A stretch of DNA of 15,930 nt from UBA7887 sp964408735 (lineage in GTDB: Bacteria > Pseudomonadota > Alphaproteobacteria > UBA7887): positions 1 through 15,930 of the forward strand of contig CAYPAX010000104.1 in NCBI GenBank assembly GCA_964408735.1. The letters are read 5' to 3'. The notes under the pieces were generated by a model that searched no databases, was not told the DNA's origin, and worked only from the letters and a program-made list of their open reading frames with translations. A program made the position numbers and the translations under genes. Of this stretch, positions 6,655 to 13,074 are shown one piece after another (position 1 is the first letter of the stretch; every line of letters begins with the position of its first letter).

Positions 6655-6668
6655 TTGACCGGGATCAA
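6655..6668. promoter_or_regulatory. FNR/FixK-type regulator box
   Basis: TTGACCGGGATCAA differs from the FNR/FixK consensus TTGAT-N4-ATCAA at one base. It is palindromic and lies 167 bases before the dioxygenase start, upstream of a candidate -10. FNR-family activators can act from about -90 (class I type). In alphaproteobacteria such boxes respond to low oxygen or nitric oxide. Which regulator binds is not shown. Confidence 0.5.
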
Positions 6669-6863
6669 GGCGCAAGGCACACAGCCTGATAGGCTTCTCG
6701 CTCTTCACATGAGAGCTCCTTGCGAAGCCGTCAGCGCCCTCCCCGCTGGCGGCTTCGACGTTTGTTGGCCTTGGCCGATGGAGCCTCATGGCACGCCGCG
6801 AGCCGATCTGACCATATCCCGGGCATGGGCGGCGGCAACGGGCAAGCCATGTGACCGGTCAAA

Positions 6864-6877
6864 CCGGGTCCACCCGG
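6864..6877 (-). terminator. Weak hairpin after the Ldh2-family gene
   Basis: Minus-strand reading gives CCGGG-TGGA-CCCGG followed by TTTG, 25 bases after the TAG at 6902. The stem is strong but the T-tract is only three bases, so termination efficiency is doubtful. Confidence 0.35.
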
Positions 6878-6901
6878 CTGGGAAGTGCTCTAGCGCGGAT
6901 G

Positions 6902-7987
6902 CTATCCGAGCGCTGGAAGCCGGTCTTCAACGCCGAGCTCCGCGACCATCGTCTTGAACCATTCGACAACCTCTCGATGGTACGGAATGCCATTCGCCCG
7001 TCGATTCTGCTCGGTCTCGGCGGCGTGCAGACCGGCGTAGTAGACCCGCTCCTCGCCAGGGGCGGTCTTTGCTTCCCGCAAGCGCCGCAGGTACGTGTCC
7101 ATATCGTCCTTGAACTGCTCGAGATCGGTGAAGGCATCGATGCGGTAGGCGAGAAAGTGATGGGCCTGACCGGCGCGCCGGTCCGGTCCGGCGCCGGCGC
7201 CGGCCAATGCCGTCGTCAGCGCCTCGAGCATTACGGCTAGCCCATAGCCCTTGTGCGAGCCGATCTCGCGCGTGCCGCCGAGCGGCAGGTGCAGATGCGG
7301 CTCGGGGATGGCTTCATCATCCATGATCGGGCTACCGTCTTCGCGTGCCAGCCAGCCGGGCAGCGTGCCACGGCCCAGCCGCTTCGCGATGCTCACCTTG
7401 TTGCCGGCCACCCCGCTCATCGAAGCATCGAACACAAAAGGGGCCTCGTTGCGTGCGGGCACGGCGACACCGAGCGGATTCAGCCCGATCAATTCTTCGG
7501 CGCCGAAGGTTGGGGTCATACGCAAACCGCCCGCGGTCATGGCGACTCCGATCATGTCGTGATCGAGGGCCATCGACGCGGTATACGCCGCTGCGCCAAA
7601 GTGGCCGCCACGGAACACGTTGACCGCACCCAGGCCGTATTGGCGCGCGCGTTCGATGGCCATGTTCATCGCATGCGGCCCGATCACGCCACCGTGCGCG
7701 CCATCGGAATCGATGGTGCAGGTGGCGGGCGCCTCGGCGATGATCTTCCACTTTGGATTCAGGTTCACGGTGCCGTCACGGAACCAAGTAACGTAGACGC
7801 GCAGCATGTTCGAAACGCCATGCGAATCTATGCCCCGCAGATCAGAGTATATCAACACATCGGTTGATTGCCGGGCGTGTTCCTCGGGCATGCCTAGCGC
7901 CTGAAAAATGTCTTGCACCGTGGCGCGCATCACGTCCGCATCGATGCGGACCTCGAATTCCTCAGGCGTACGAAATTGCTCGAGCAT
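6902..7987 (-). CDS. Ldh2/malate dehydrogenase-family NAD(P)-dependent oxidoreductase
   Basis: A 361-residue enzyme of the Ldh_2 family (PF02615), which reversibly oxidises 2-hydroxy acids or related compounds (malate, L-lactate, ureidoglycolate, diketogulonate or cyclic imino acids, depending on the member). Typical markers appear in order: DLRGIDSHGV (His56, proposed catalytic), GHFG at 128-131, the IGLNPLGVAVP segment at about 167-177, and GSHKGYGLA at 243-251 near the cofactor site. Length is normal. GGAGA lies six bases before the ATG at 7987. The gene diverges from the short-chain dehydrogenase gene, so the two may share control and substrate. Which hydroxy acid it uses cannot be told from these motifs. 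Confidence 0.9.
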   Translation of the reverse strand: MLEQFRTPEEFEVRIDADVMRATVQDIFQALGMPEEHARQSTDVLIYSDLRGIDSHGVSNMLRVYVTWFRDGTVNLNPKWKIIAEAPATCTIDSDGAHGGVIGPHAMNMAIERARQYGLGAVNVFRGGHFGAAAYTASMALDHDMIGVAMTAGGLRMTPTFGAEELIGLNPLGVAVPARNEAPFVFDASMSGVAGNKVSIAKRLGRGTLPGWLAREDGSPIMDDEAIPEPHLHLPLGGTREIGSHKGYGLAVMLEALTTALAGAGAGPDRRAGQAHHFLAYRIDAFTDLEQFKDDMDTYLRRLREAKTAPGEERVYYAGLHAAETEQNRRANGIPYHREVVEWFKTMVAELGVEDRLPALG

Positions 7988-8195
7988 GCTGTATCTCCGC
8001 TAGTGGCTGAAGCGACCGGTGACCGCCGGACAATCGAGACGATGTCCATGATTTCAGAATAATCGCCCATTTGGCGTTGCTTCCAGTGAAAATCTATGGG
8101 GCCGACACGGGACCGACATGGGTTCTTGAGGTTTCGGCCACCGTGCGGCCAAGATCTTCTCCGTTGGCACCGTCTCGCTGATCTCGGCGCTACGT

Positions 8196-8222
8196 TTGGC
8201 AACGACGATCAGCGTGTATAGT
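8196..8222 (+). promoter_or_regulatory. Candidate promoter of the short-chain dehydrogenase gene
   Basis: TTGGCA (8196-8201) and TATAGT (8217-8222) each match consensus at 5/6 but are only 15 bases apart, which is short. The transcript start would be near 8229, about 39 bases before the TTG start codon. The rest of the 280-base divergent region (7988-8267) shows no clear operator. Confidence 0.35.
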
Positions 8223-8267
8223 GCGGAGAGTTTCTTGTCACGATAGGACGCATGGGAGGGCGGATAA

Positions 8268-8987
8268 TTGAGTGAAACACTTGACGGCAAGGTCGCTGTG
8301 GTGACTGGCGCCGGAAGCGGGATTGGGCGCGCCGTCGCGGACTCGATGCGCGACATGGGCATGCGTGTCGTGGTTAACGGACGGAGCGCCGATAAATTAG
8401 CCACCTATGCACCAGGCGACGATTTGGTCGCCATTGCCGCCGATATTTTGCTGCCCGACACAGCCGAGAAATTACTTGAGGCCGCTCAGGAACGCTTCGG
8501 CGGTTGCGATATATTCGTGAACAATGCGGGGCTGATCGAGACCGGGAGTATCGATGACATCGATATCGACGCGATGTGCGCGATGGTCAGGGTCAACGTC
8601 GAAGCAGCGTTTCGCGCCGCTTACGTGTTTGCCCGCTACCTACGTGCCAAGGGCGCCGGGCATTTGATCACGACATCAAGCATATTGGGCACAAAGGTGC
8701 GTCCGACCAGTGGTGCCTATGCTGGCACCAAATACGCGGTTGAGGCGATGACCGAGGCGTTGCGCATGGAGCTTGCAGATACCGACGTCAAGGTCTCGTG
8801 CATTCAGCCAGGCTTGGTGTTAACCGATCTGCACGATCACATGCCGGTGCATCCCAAGGACGCGCTCGGCATGGACGCGCCACTGACGCCCCAGGATATC
8901 GCGGACTGCGTGATGTTCATGCTGACCCGCCCGCGCAATGTGTTCATTCCGCGCATGATGATCGTGCCTAAGGAAACCGCGATGTAG
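8268..8987 (+). CDS. Short-chain dehydrogenase/reductase (SDR), TTG start
   Basis: A 239-residue classical SDR that reduces or oxidises a carbonyl/alcohol pair with NAD(P). The cofactor loop TGAGSGIG is at 13-20, NNAG at 85-88 and Asn110. The catalytic Ser lies at 137-138, and the YxxxK pair is Tyr151 and Lys155 (YAGTK). The start is a TTG at 8268: the strong GGGAGGG at 8254-8260 is seven bases upstream, no ATG in frame fits before the conserved GKVAVVTGAG, and the N-terminus reads correctly from TTG. Arg39 after the second strand (NGRS) suggests NADP preference. It diverges from the Ldh2-family gene. The PRNVFIPRMMIVP end is usual for subgroups of NADP-dependent SDRs. The substrate is unknown. 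Confidence 0.9.
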   Translation: MSETLDGKVAVVTGAGSGIGRAVADSMRDMGMRVVVNGRSADKLATYAPGDDLVAIAADILLPDTAEKLLEAAQERFGGCDIFVNNAGLIETGSIDDIDIDAMCAMVRVNVEAAFRAAYVFARYLRAKGAGHLITTSSILGTKVRPTSGAYAGTKYAVEAMTEALRMELADTDVKVSCIQPGLVLTDLHDHMPVHPKDALGMDAPLTPQDIADCVMFMLTRPRNVFIPRMMIVPKETAM

Positions 8988-9100
8988 GAAGGGGGTGCCA
9001 GCCTCCCATGAACGATATGTCCGACTCGGTTCACGACCGGTCCTCGTCAGAGCCTGCCTGCCGCGTCGGTTTGGCGATCCGCAGCCGACATCGGCTCGCC

Positions 9101-9117
9101 CCGGGACGGCGTCCCGG
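9101..9117. repeat. 17-bp perfect GC-rich palindrome between convergent genes
   Basis: CCGGGACG-G-CGTCCCGG is a perfect 8-bp inverted repeat around one base. It lies in the 182-base gap between the SDR stop (8987) and the stop of the convergent small secreted protein (9170). There is no T-tract on either side. It may be a two-way stop for transcription or a protein site. Confidence 0.45.
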
Positions 9118-9169
9118 CCGACGACCAGCTTGGGAGATGCGGGCCATCGGGCGGGCAAGTCGGGAAGGA

Positions 9170-9382
9170 TCACCGAGTGGCGTCGACGACCTCGCGCGTG
9201 GGCTCAAAGGCCTCCAACGCCGCTACCAGATCGGCGGGGGCAGCCGCAGTGCCTGCGGCCTGTTCGGGGGTCACTTCCGGGGCGGCCTGGGCAGCCTGGC
9301 CGGCGAACAGCAGGGGCAGGAGCAGCACCAGCGCCAAAGTGAAAGGCCGGGCGGAAGCGAAAGAGGATTGCAGGTACGTCAT
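9170..9382 (-). CDS. Small secreted Ala-rich protein of unknown function
   Basis: A 70-residue protein. Residues 1-32 form a long signal peptide with a strong Leu/Ala core (FTLALVLLLPLLFAG) and a QAAQA cut site. The mature part, about 38 residues, is Ala, Glu and Pro rich with no Cys. The ATG at 9382 is chosen because GGAG lies eight bases before it; upstream in-frame ATGs at 9415 and 9436 would put polar residues in front of the signal. It diverges from the exported cyclase-family gene over a 231-base shared upstream region. I know of no family. It could be a non-functional remnant, but signal peptide and start are well formed. Confidence 0.5.
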   Translation of the reverse strand: MTYLQSSFASARPFTLALVLLLPLLFAGQAAQAAPEVTPEQAAGTAAAPADLVAALEAFEPTREVVDATR

Positions 9383-9507
9383 GGCTTTGCTCCATTGATC
9401 AGGTGGCAAGATCATATGAGCACGGATGCTTAGCAAGCGCAGTGACCTACTGCACGGGTGAGGTGTGATCTAGCGCATATTGCTGTCGCGGTCGTCGATC
9501 CGCCGGC

Positions 9508-9533
9508 GGGCATTGGCGTTGCCCACGTTGACA
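9508..9533 (+). promoter_or_regulatory. Inverted repeat next to a consensus -35 box, upstream of the cyclase-family gene
   Basis: GGGCA-N7-TGCCC (9508-9524) is followed three bases later by a perfect TTGACA (9528-9533). No good -10 is found 16-18 bases further on. If used, the transcript would start near 9563, with a leader of about 50 bases. A second short inverted repeat, GCAGT-N5-ACTGC, lies at 9439-9453 in the same divergent region. Confidence 0.3.
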
Positions 9534-9579
9534 GGCAGTGTCCTCTCCCTTCATTCTTGTCCACTGTGAGTTGATAACC

Positions 9580-9603
9580 ATGAAAAAAGTTCCACGACAT
9601 TAG
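9580..9603 (+). CDS. Possible seven-codon leader peptide before the cyclase-family gene
   Basis: ATG at 9580 opens a frame reading MKKVPRH and ending at TAG 9601-9603. The stop merges into the strong ribosome binding site GGGAGGAG of the downstream gene, whose ATG is ten bases later in another frame. A weak GAG lies nine bases before the small ATG. Translation of the leader would pass ribosomes next to the downstream site. It is too short for statistical support. Confidence 0.22.
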   Translation: MKKVPRH

Positions 9604-9613
9604 GGAGGAGACC

Positions 9614-10681
9614 ATGAAAACCAAGCTCTTGGGGCTATCGACGGCAGTGGCCGCGACAGTGCTTCTGGCGGCCTCGGCGCAGGCCGGCAACAACCCGGTC
9701 GACGAGAACTGGTGGCCGAGCGAATTCGGCGCCGACGACCAGGCCGGTGCCACCAACTACATCACCCCGGAAAAACGCATGGCGGCGGCGCAGCTGGTCA
9801 AGACCGGTCGCGTGGCCACGCTCGGCATGCCGTATCACAACACCACGCCGTTGTTCCCGGGACGCGTGCTGTCGGTCACCATTCCCAGCGGCGGCGGCCC
9901 AACGCATAATCTGACCTGGACCGGCGACAGCTATCGCCAGACGTTCATGGACGAGCTCGTGACCGCGAATATCGGCCAGGTCGGCACCCAGTTCGATTCG
10001 CTCGCCCATCCGATGATCAGGATCGAAGGGCAAGAGGGCTGGCAAGACGGCAACTACTTCTATAACGGCGTTCGCCTGGAAGATGTCGGCACCCCCTATG
10101 GCATCTCGAAGAACGGCACCGAGAACGTCGGCTCGTTCTTCACCCGCGGCATCCTCATCGACATGGTGGCGCTGACGGGCAGCAACCTGCCGATCGGCTA
10201 TCCCATCTCGATGGACGACTATCGCGCGGCCCTTGCCGCCCAGGGCATCGACGATGCGGGCCAGGGCGACGTGGTCCTGTTCCGCACCGGCTGGAACGAC
10301 ATCTGGCGTGACAACCACAACCTTTCGACGGGTGAGGCCGTGGCCAACAATAACGAGTTCAACTCGGGCGGTCCCGGCATCTCACCGGAGGTCTGCGACC
10401 ATCTCGCGGCGAAGAAGATCTCCATGCTCGGCGCCGACAACTGGGGAATCGAGCCCTATGACTTCGCCAGCAAGGGCGACTGGCCGACCCCGTTCGCGGA
10501 AGTCCCGGCATGGGCCTACTGCCATATGAACCTGACCGTTCGCCGCGGCATCTATCTGTTCGAGAACCTGGATCTGAAGCAGGTCGGCGAGGATCAGGCT
10601 TACGAGTTCCTGTTCTCGTGGGCGCCGATCAAGCTCGTGGGCGCCACCGGCGCGCCGGGCAACCCCATCGCGGCCTACTGA
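9614..10681 (+). CDS. Exported cyclase/kynurenine-formamidase-like protein with altered metal motif
   Basis: A 355-residue protein of the cyclase family (PF04199, which includes kynurenine formamidase and isatin hydrolase), here with a Sec signal peptide (1-24, SAQA cut), so it acts in the periplasm or outside. The family metal motif HxGTHxDxxxH reads Q122-V-G-T-Q126-F-D128-S-L-A-H132: both early His are Gln while Asp128 and His132 remain. The C-terminal half keeps FRTGWND and a closing block with His304 and E317-N-L. The start has the near-perfect AGGGAGGAG. Length exceeds the usual 210-270 residues, which fits the larger exported or actinobacterial-like subgroup. A strong terminator follows. 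Hydrolysis of a ring amide or lactone is a family-level guess; loss of metal ligands makes the reaction uncertain. Confidence 0.85.
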   Translation: MKTKLLGLSTAVAATVLLAASAQAGNNPVDENWWPSEFGADDQAGATNYITPEKRMAAAQLVKTGRVATLGMPYHNTTPLFPGRVLSVTIPSGGGPTHNLTWTGDSYRQTFMDELVTANIGQVGTQFDSLAHPMIRIEGQEGWQDGNYFYNGVRLEDVGTPYGISKNGTENVGSFFTRGILIDMVALTGSNLPIGYPISMDDYRAALAAQGIDDAGQGDVVLFRTGWNDIWRDNHNLSTGEAVANNNEFNSGGPGISPEVCDHLAAKKISMLGADNWGIEPYDFASKGDWPTPFAEVPAWAYCHMNLTVRRGIYLFENLDLKQVGEDQAYEFLFSWAPIKLVGATGAPGNPIAAY

Positions 10682-10731
10682 CGCGATACTCGGACGCCGC
10701 CACCGAGACGGCGGAAGACAAGACGACGGAG

Positions 10732-10758
10732 GGGCCCGCCGGTTGCGGCGGGCCCTTT
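10732..10758 (+). terminator. Intrinsic terminator of the cyclase-family gene
   Basis: A perfect 9-bp stem, GGGCCCGCC (10732-10740) with GGCGGGCCC (10747-10755), surrounds a GGTTGC loop and is followed by TTT. It lies 51 bases after the TGA at 10679-10681 and about 95 bases before the next start, so it separates the two transcription units. The T-tract is short. Confidence 0.8.
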
Positions 10759-10851
10759 CGCCATGCTGAGCCACTTCGTTGAAAGGATTATGCATCCAGC
10801 CGTTTTCCATTACCCTGCGGCTCCCACCATTTGATTCCCCAGGGAGCCCCC

Positions 10852-12573
10852 ATGCCCAAGACCGAGAAAATGCTGAGTGAGGACGTGCGCGCCGCCGAAG
10901 GCATCGTGCGCGTGCTGGAGGAGGCGGGTATCGACATGGTCTTCGGCATTCCGGGCGGCCACATGGGCCGGCTCTACGATGCGTTGTACGACCACAAGGA
11001 CAGCATCCGCGCGGTGCTGGTGCGCCACGAGCAGCTGGCCAGCGTCATGGCCGAGGTCTATGGCCGGCTGACCGGCAAGCCGGGCGTCTGCACGGGCCAG
11101 GGCATCTTCATGCTGGCGAACGGCTTTCTCGGCACGCTTGAGGCGCATTTCGGTGCTTCGCCGATGCTCTTCCTGACCGATCACTCGGATATCCACCCCT
11201 TCACCCAGCACGCGCCCTATCAGTCTGGCACCGGCGATTATGGCGCGGCGGATACACAATCTGCGCTTGCAGCGGTGACCAAGCACACGGCGGCGGCCTA
11301 CCACCCGGCCCAGGCGGTGCACGCCACCCAGCTCGCCATCAAGCACGCGCTGTCGGGCGAGCGCGGGCCGGTCGGCGTGGTGTATCACTCGGATTGCTTC
11401 CAAGGCACCGTCGCCGCCGAGGCACGGCCATACCTCTACCCAACCTATCAGTATCTGCCCCGGCCGAGCCCGGCCGACGCGGCCAGTGTGGCGGCGGCGG
11501 CAAAGGCTCTGTCGGCTGCCGAGCGCCCGGTCATCGTCGCCGGCAACGGCGTGCGCATCGCCCAAGGCTACGACCAGCTTGCCGCGCTGGCGGCGAAGCT
11601 CGGCGCGCCGGTCGCCACCAGCGCCTCGGGCAAGGGGGTCTATGCCGAGACCGGCGAGTGGGCGCTCGGCGTCTGCGGCAATTTCGGCCAGGCGACGGCG
11701 AACGCGGTGCTCGGCGCGGCGGACGTGGTGCTGGCGGTGGGCACGCGCCTCGGCCCGGCCGACACGGCGAACGAGAACCCGGCCCTGCTCGACCCCACCC
11801 GCCAGACCTTGTTGCAGATTGACATCGAGCCGCGCAACGCCAGCTGGACCTTCCCCTGCGACGTGGTCATGGCAGGCGACGCGGCGCTGACCCTGGCGCA
11901 ACTCGCCGAGGCGGTCGAAGCACCGGCCGGCGGCACCGGCGCGCGCCAGCAGGCGCTGGCGGCGGCGCGCGCGGAGCACGGCTTTTTCGACCACCCGGGC
12001 TACACAGCGGACGATGCCCCGATCCTGCCCCAGCGGGTCTTCCGTGAGCTGCTGGCGGCAACGGAAGAGGACGCGCTGTTTACCTGCGACGCGGGCGAGA
12101 ACCGCCTCTTCATGACCCACCACTTCCAGACCAAGGCGGCCGGCTCCCTGCTCATGCCGGGCATCGGCGCCATGGGCTACGCGGTGCCGGCGGCGCTCGC
12201 CGGCAAGCTCGTGTTCCCCGACCGTCAGGTGCTCTCGGTCTCGGGCGACGGCGGCTTCGGCATGGCCATGAACGGCATCATGACCGCCCGCGACGAGGAC
12301 ATCCCGATCGTCTCGGTGATCCTCAACAACAGCGCGCTCGGCTGGGTCAAGCACGGCCAGGGCAACCGCACGATCTCAAGCACCTTCGCCGACACCGACT
12401 ACGCGGCAATCGCCCGCGCCATGGGCGTCGGCGGCATCCGGGTGGAGCAGCCGCAGGATCTGGCTGGGGCGCTGAGCGAGGCGCTGTCGTCGGGCCAGCC
12501 GACCGTGGTCGACGTCGTGACCTCGTTCGAACCCTCCTTCCGGGATGTGACATCACCACTGGCGGTAGGGTGA
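10852..12573 (+). CDS. Thiamine-pyrophosphate enzyme, acetolactate-synthase-like
   Basis: A 573-residue TPP-dependent enzyme with the three-domain build of acetolactate synthase, glyoxylate carboligase and related decarboxylases. The N-terminal pyrimidine-binding part has FGIPGG at 31-36 and Glu60 (RHEQLA), the residue that activates TPP. The central domain covers about 205-360. The C-terminal part has the TPP-binding GDG at 465-467 with NN at 492-493, the usual spacing. AGGGAG five bases before the ATG at 10852 fixes the start; a TTG 21 bases earlier lacks such a site. The substrate could be pyruvate or another 2-oxo acid. The active-site residues seen do not decide, and no small regulatory subunit gene is near. 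It overlaps or nearly touches the acetyltransferase gene. Confidence 0.9.
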   Translation: MPKTEKMLSEDVRAAEGIVRVLEEAGIDMVFGIPGGHMGRLYDALYDHKDSIRAVLVRHEQLASVMAEVYGRLTGKPGVCTGQGIFMLANGFLGTLEAHFGASPMLFLTDHSDIHPFTQHAPYQSGTGDYGAADTQSALAAVTKHTAAAYHPAQAVHATQLAIKHALSGERGPVGVVYHSDCFQGTVAAEARPYLYPTYQYLPRPSPADAASVAAAAKALSAAERPVIVAGNGVRIAQGYDQLAALAAKLGAPVATSASGKGVYAETGEWALGVCGNFGQATANAVLGAADVVLAVGTRLGPADTANENPALLDPTRQTLLQIDIEPRNASWTFPCDVVMAGDAALTLAQLAEAVEAPAGGTGARQQALAAARAEHGFFDHPGYTADDAPILPQRVFRELLAATEEDALFTCDAGENRLFMTHHFQTKAAGSLLMPGIGAMGYAVPAALAGKLVFPDRQVLSVSGDGGFGMAMNGIMTARDEDIPIVSVILNNSALGWVKHGQGNRTISSTFADTDYAAIARAMGVGGIRVEQPQDLAGALSEALSSGQPTVVDVVTSFEPSFRDVTSPLAVG

Positions 12574-12584
12574 GGACCCACGCC

Positions 12585-13067
12585 ATGATCCGCGCTTTGA
12601 CATCCGCCGACCGTTCCGCCGCGCTTCACGTCATCAATACGGCGGCGCGTTGGTATCGGGAGTTTCTCCCTGACGAGGAGTTTCACGACCCGGAGATGAC
12701 GGCGGCCGACTGGGACGGGGAATCCCGGCGCATGACCTGGTTCGGGGCGTTCGAGGGGGGCTCCCTGATCGGGGTCGCGGCCGTTGAGCCCATTAAGGAC
12801 GTTGCGCTGCTGCGGCACGCCTACATTCTGCCGGAATGGCAGCGCCAGGGCACCGGCAGCCTTCTGGCGAGCGCGCTCGAGGCCGAGGTCGCCAGCGGCG
12901 TGCGCATCTTCGTCGGCACCTACCGCGCCAACTACAAGGCGCGCAGTGCGCTTGCGAAACAGGGCTATCGCGAATGCGCCGACAGCGAGGCGGTGCTGCG
13001 CGCCTATTACAGCATCCCCGAAGACCGGCTGCTCGCCTCCGTGGTCTACGAGAAGCTGCGCCAGTAG
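12585..13067 (+). CDS. GNAT-family N-acetyltransferase
   Basis: A 160-residue acetyl-CoA-dependent acetyltransferase. The CoA-binding motif A is seen as LLRHAYILPEWQRQGTGSLL, with QRQGTG at about 86-91. A beta strand follows (RIFVGTYRANYKAR), then the ALAKQGYREC helix-turn usual in GNAT C-terminal halves. AGGA at 12573-12576, overlapping the stop of the TPP gene, lies eight bases before the ATG at 12585. A GTG at 12570 overlapping that stop is an alternative start five codons earlier. The tight spacing means co-transcription with the TPP enzyme. Whether it acetylates a product of that enzyme, an amine or a protein is unknown. Confidence 0.87.
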   Translation: MIRALTSADRSAALHVINTAARWYREFLPDEEFHDPEMTAADWDGESRRMTWFGAFEGGSLIGVAAVEPIKDVALLRHAYILPEWQRQGTGSLLASALEAEVASGVRIFVGTYRANYKARSALAKQGYRECADSEAVLRAYYSIPEDRLLASVVYEKLRQ

Positions 13068-13074
13068 CTGCGCC

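Larger units (their letters stand above)
6489..6901. other. 413-base intergenic region with regulatory signals, no gene
   Basis: It lies between the Ldh2-family gene and the dioxygenase gene, both on the minus strand. It holds a weak hairpin at 6864-6877, a near-consensus FNR/FixK-type palindrome at 6655-6668 and a -10-like TAGAAT at 6578-6583. Frames open across it show no domain motif or good ribosome binding site. Confidence 0.6.

Noticed and set aside
6489..6680. N-terminal extension of the dioxygenase (64 codons to an ATG at 6680)
   Set aside because: No family homology or ribosome binding site is seen there, and the candidate promoter lies within it. The ATG at 6488 fits the family length.
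9008..9433. A 141-codon plus-strand frame opposite the small secreted protein
   Set aside because: It is Arg/Gly-rich without motifs and lacks a ribosome binding site. The minus-strand frame has a clean signal peptide and GGAG.
10810..12354. A 514-codon open frame on the minus strand across the TPP enzyme gene
   Set aside because: It is antisense to a gene with complete TPP motifs. Its Arg/His/Ala-rich composition with no domain is typical of shadow frames in high-GC DNA, and it has no ribosome binding site.
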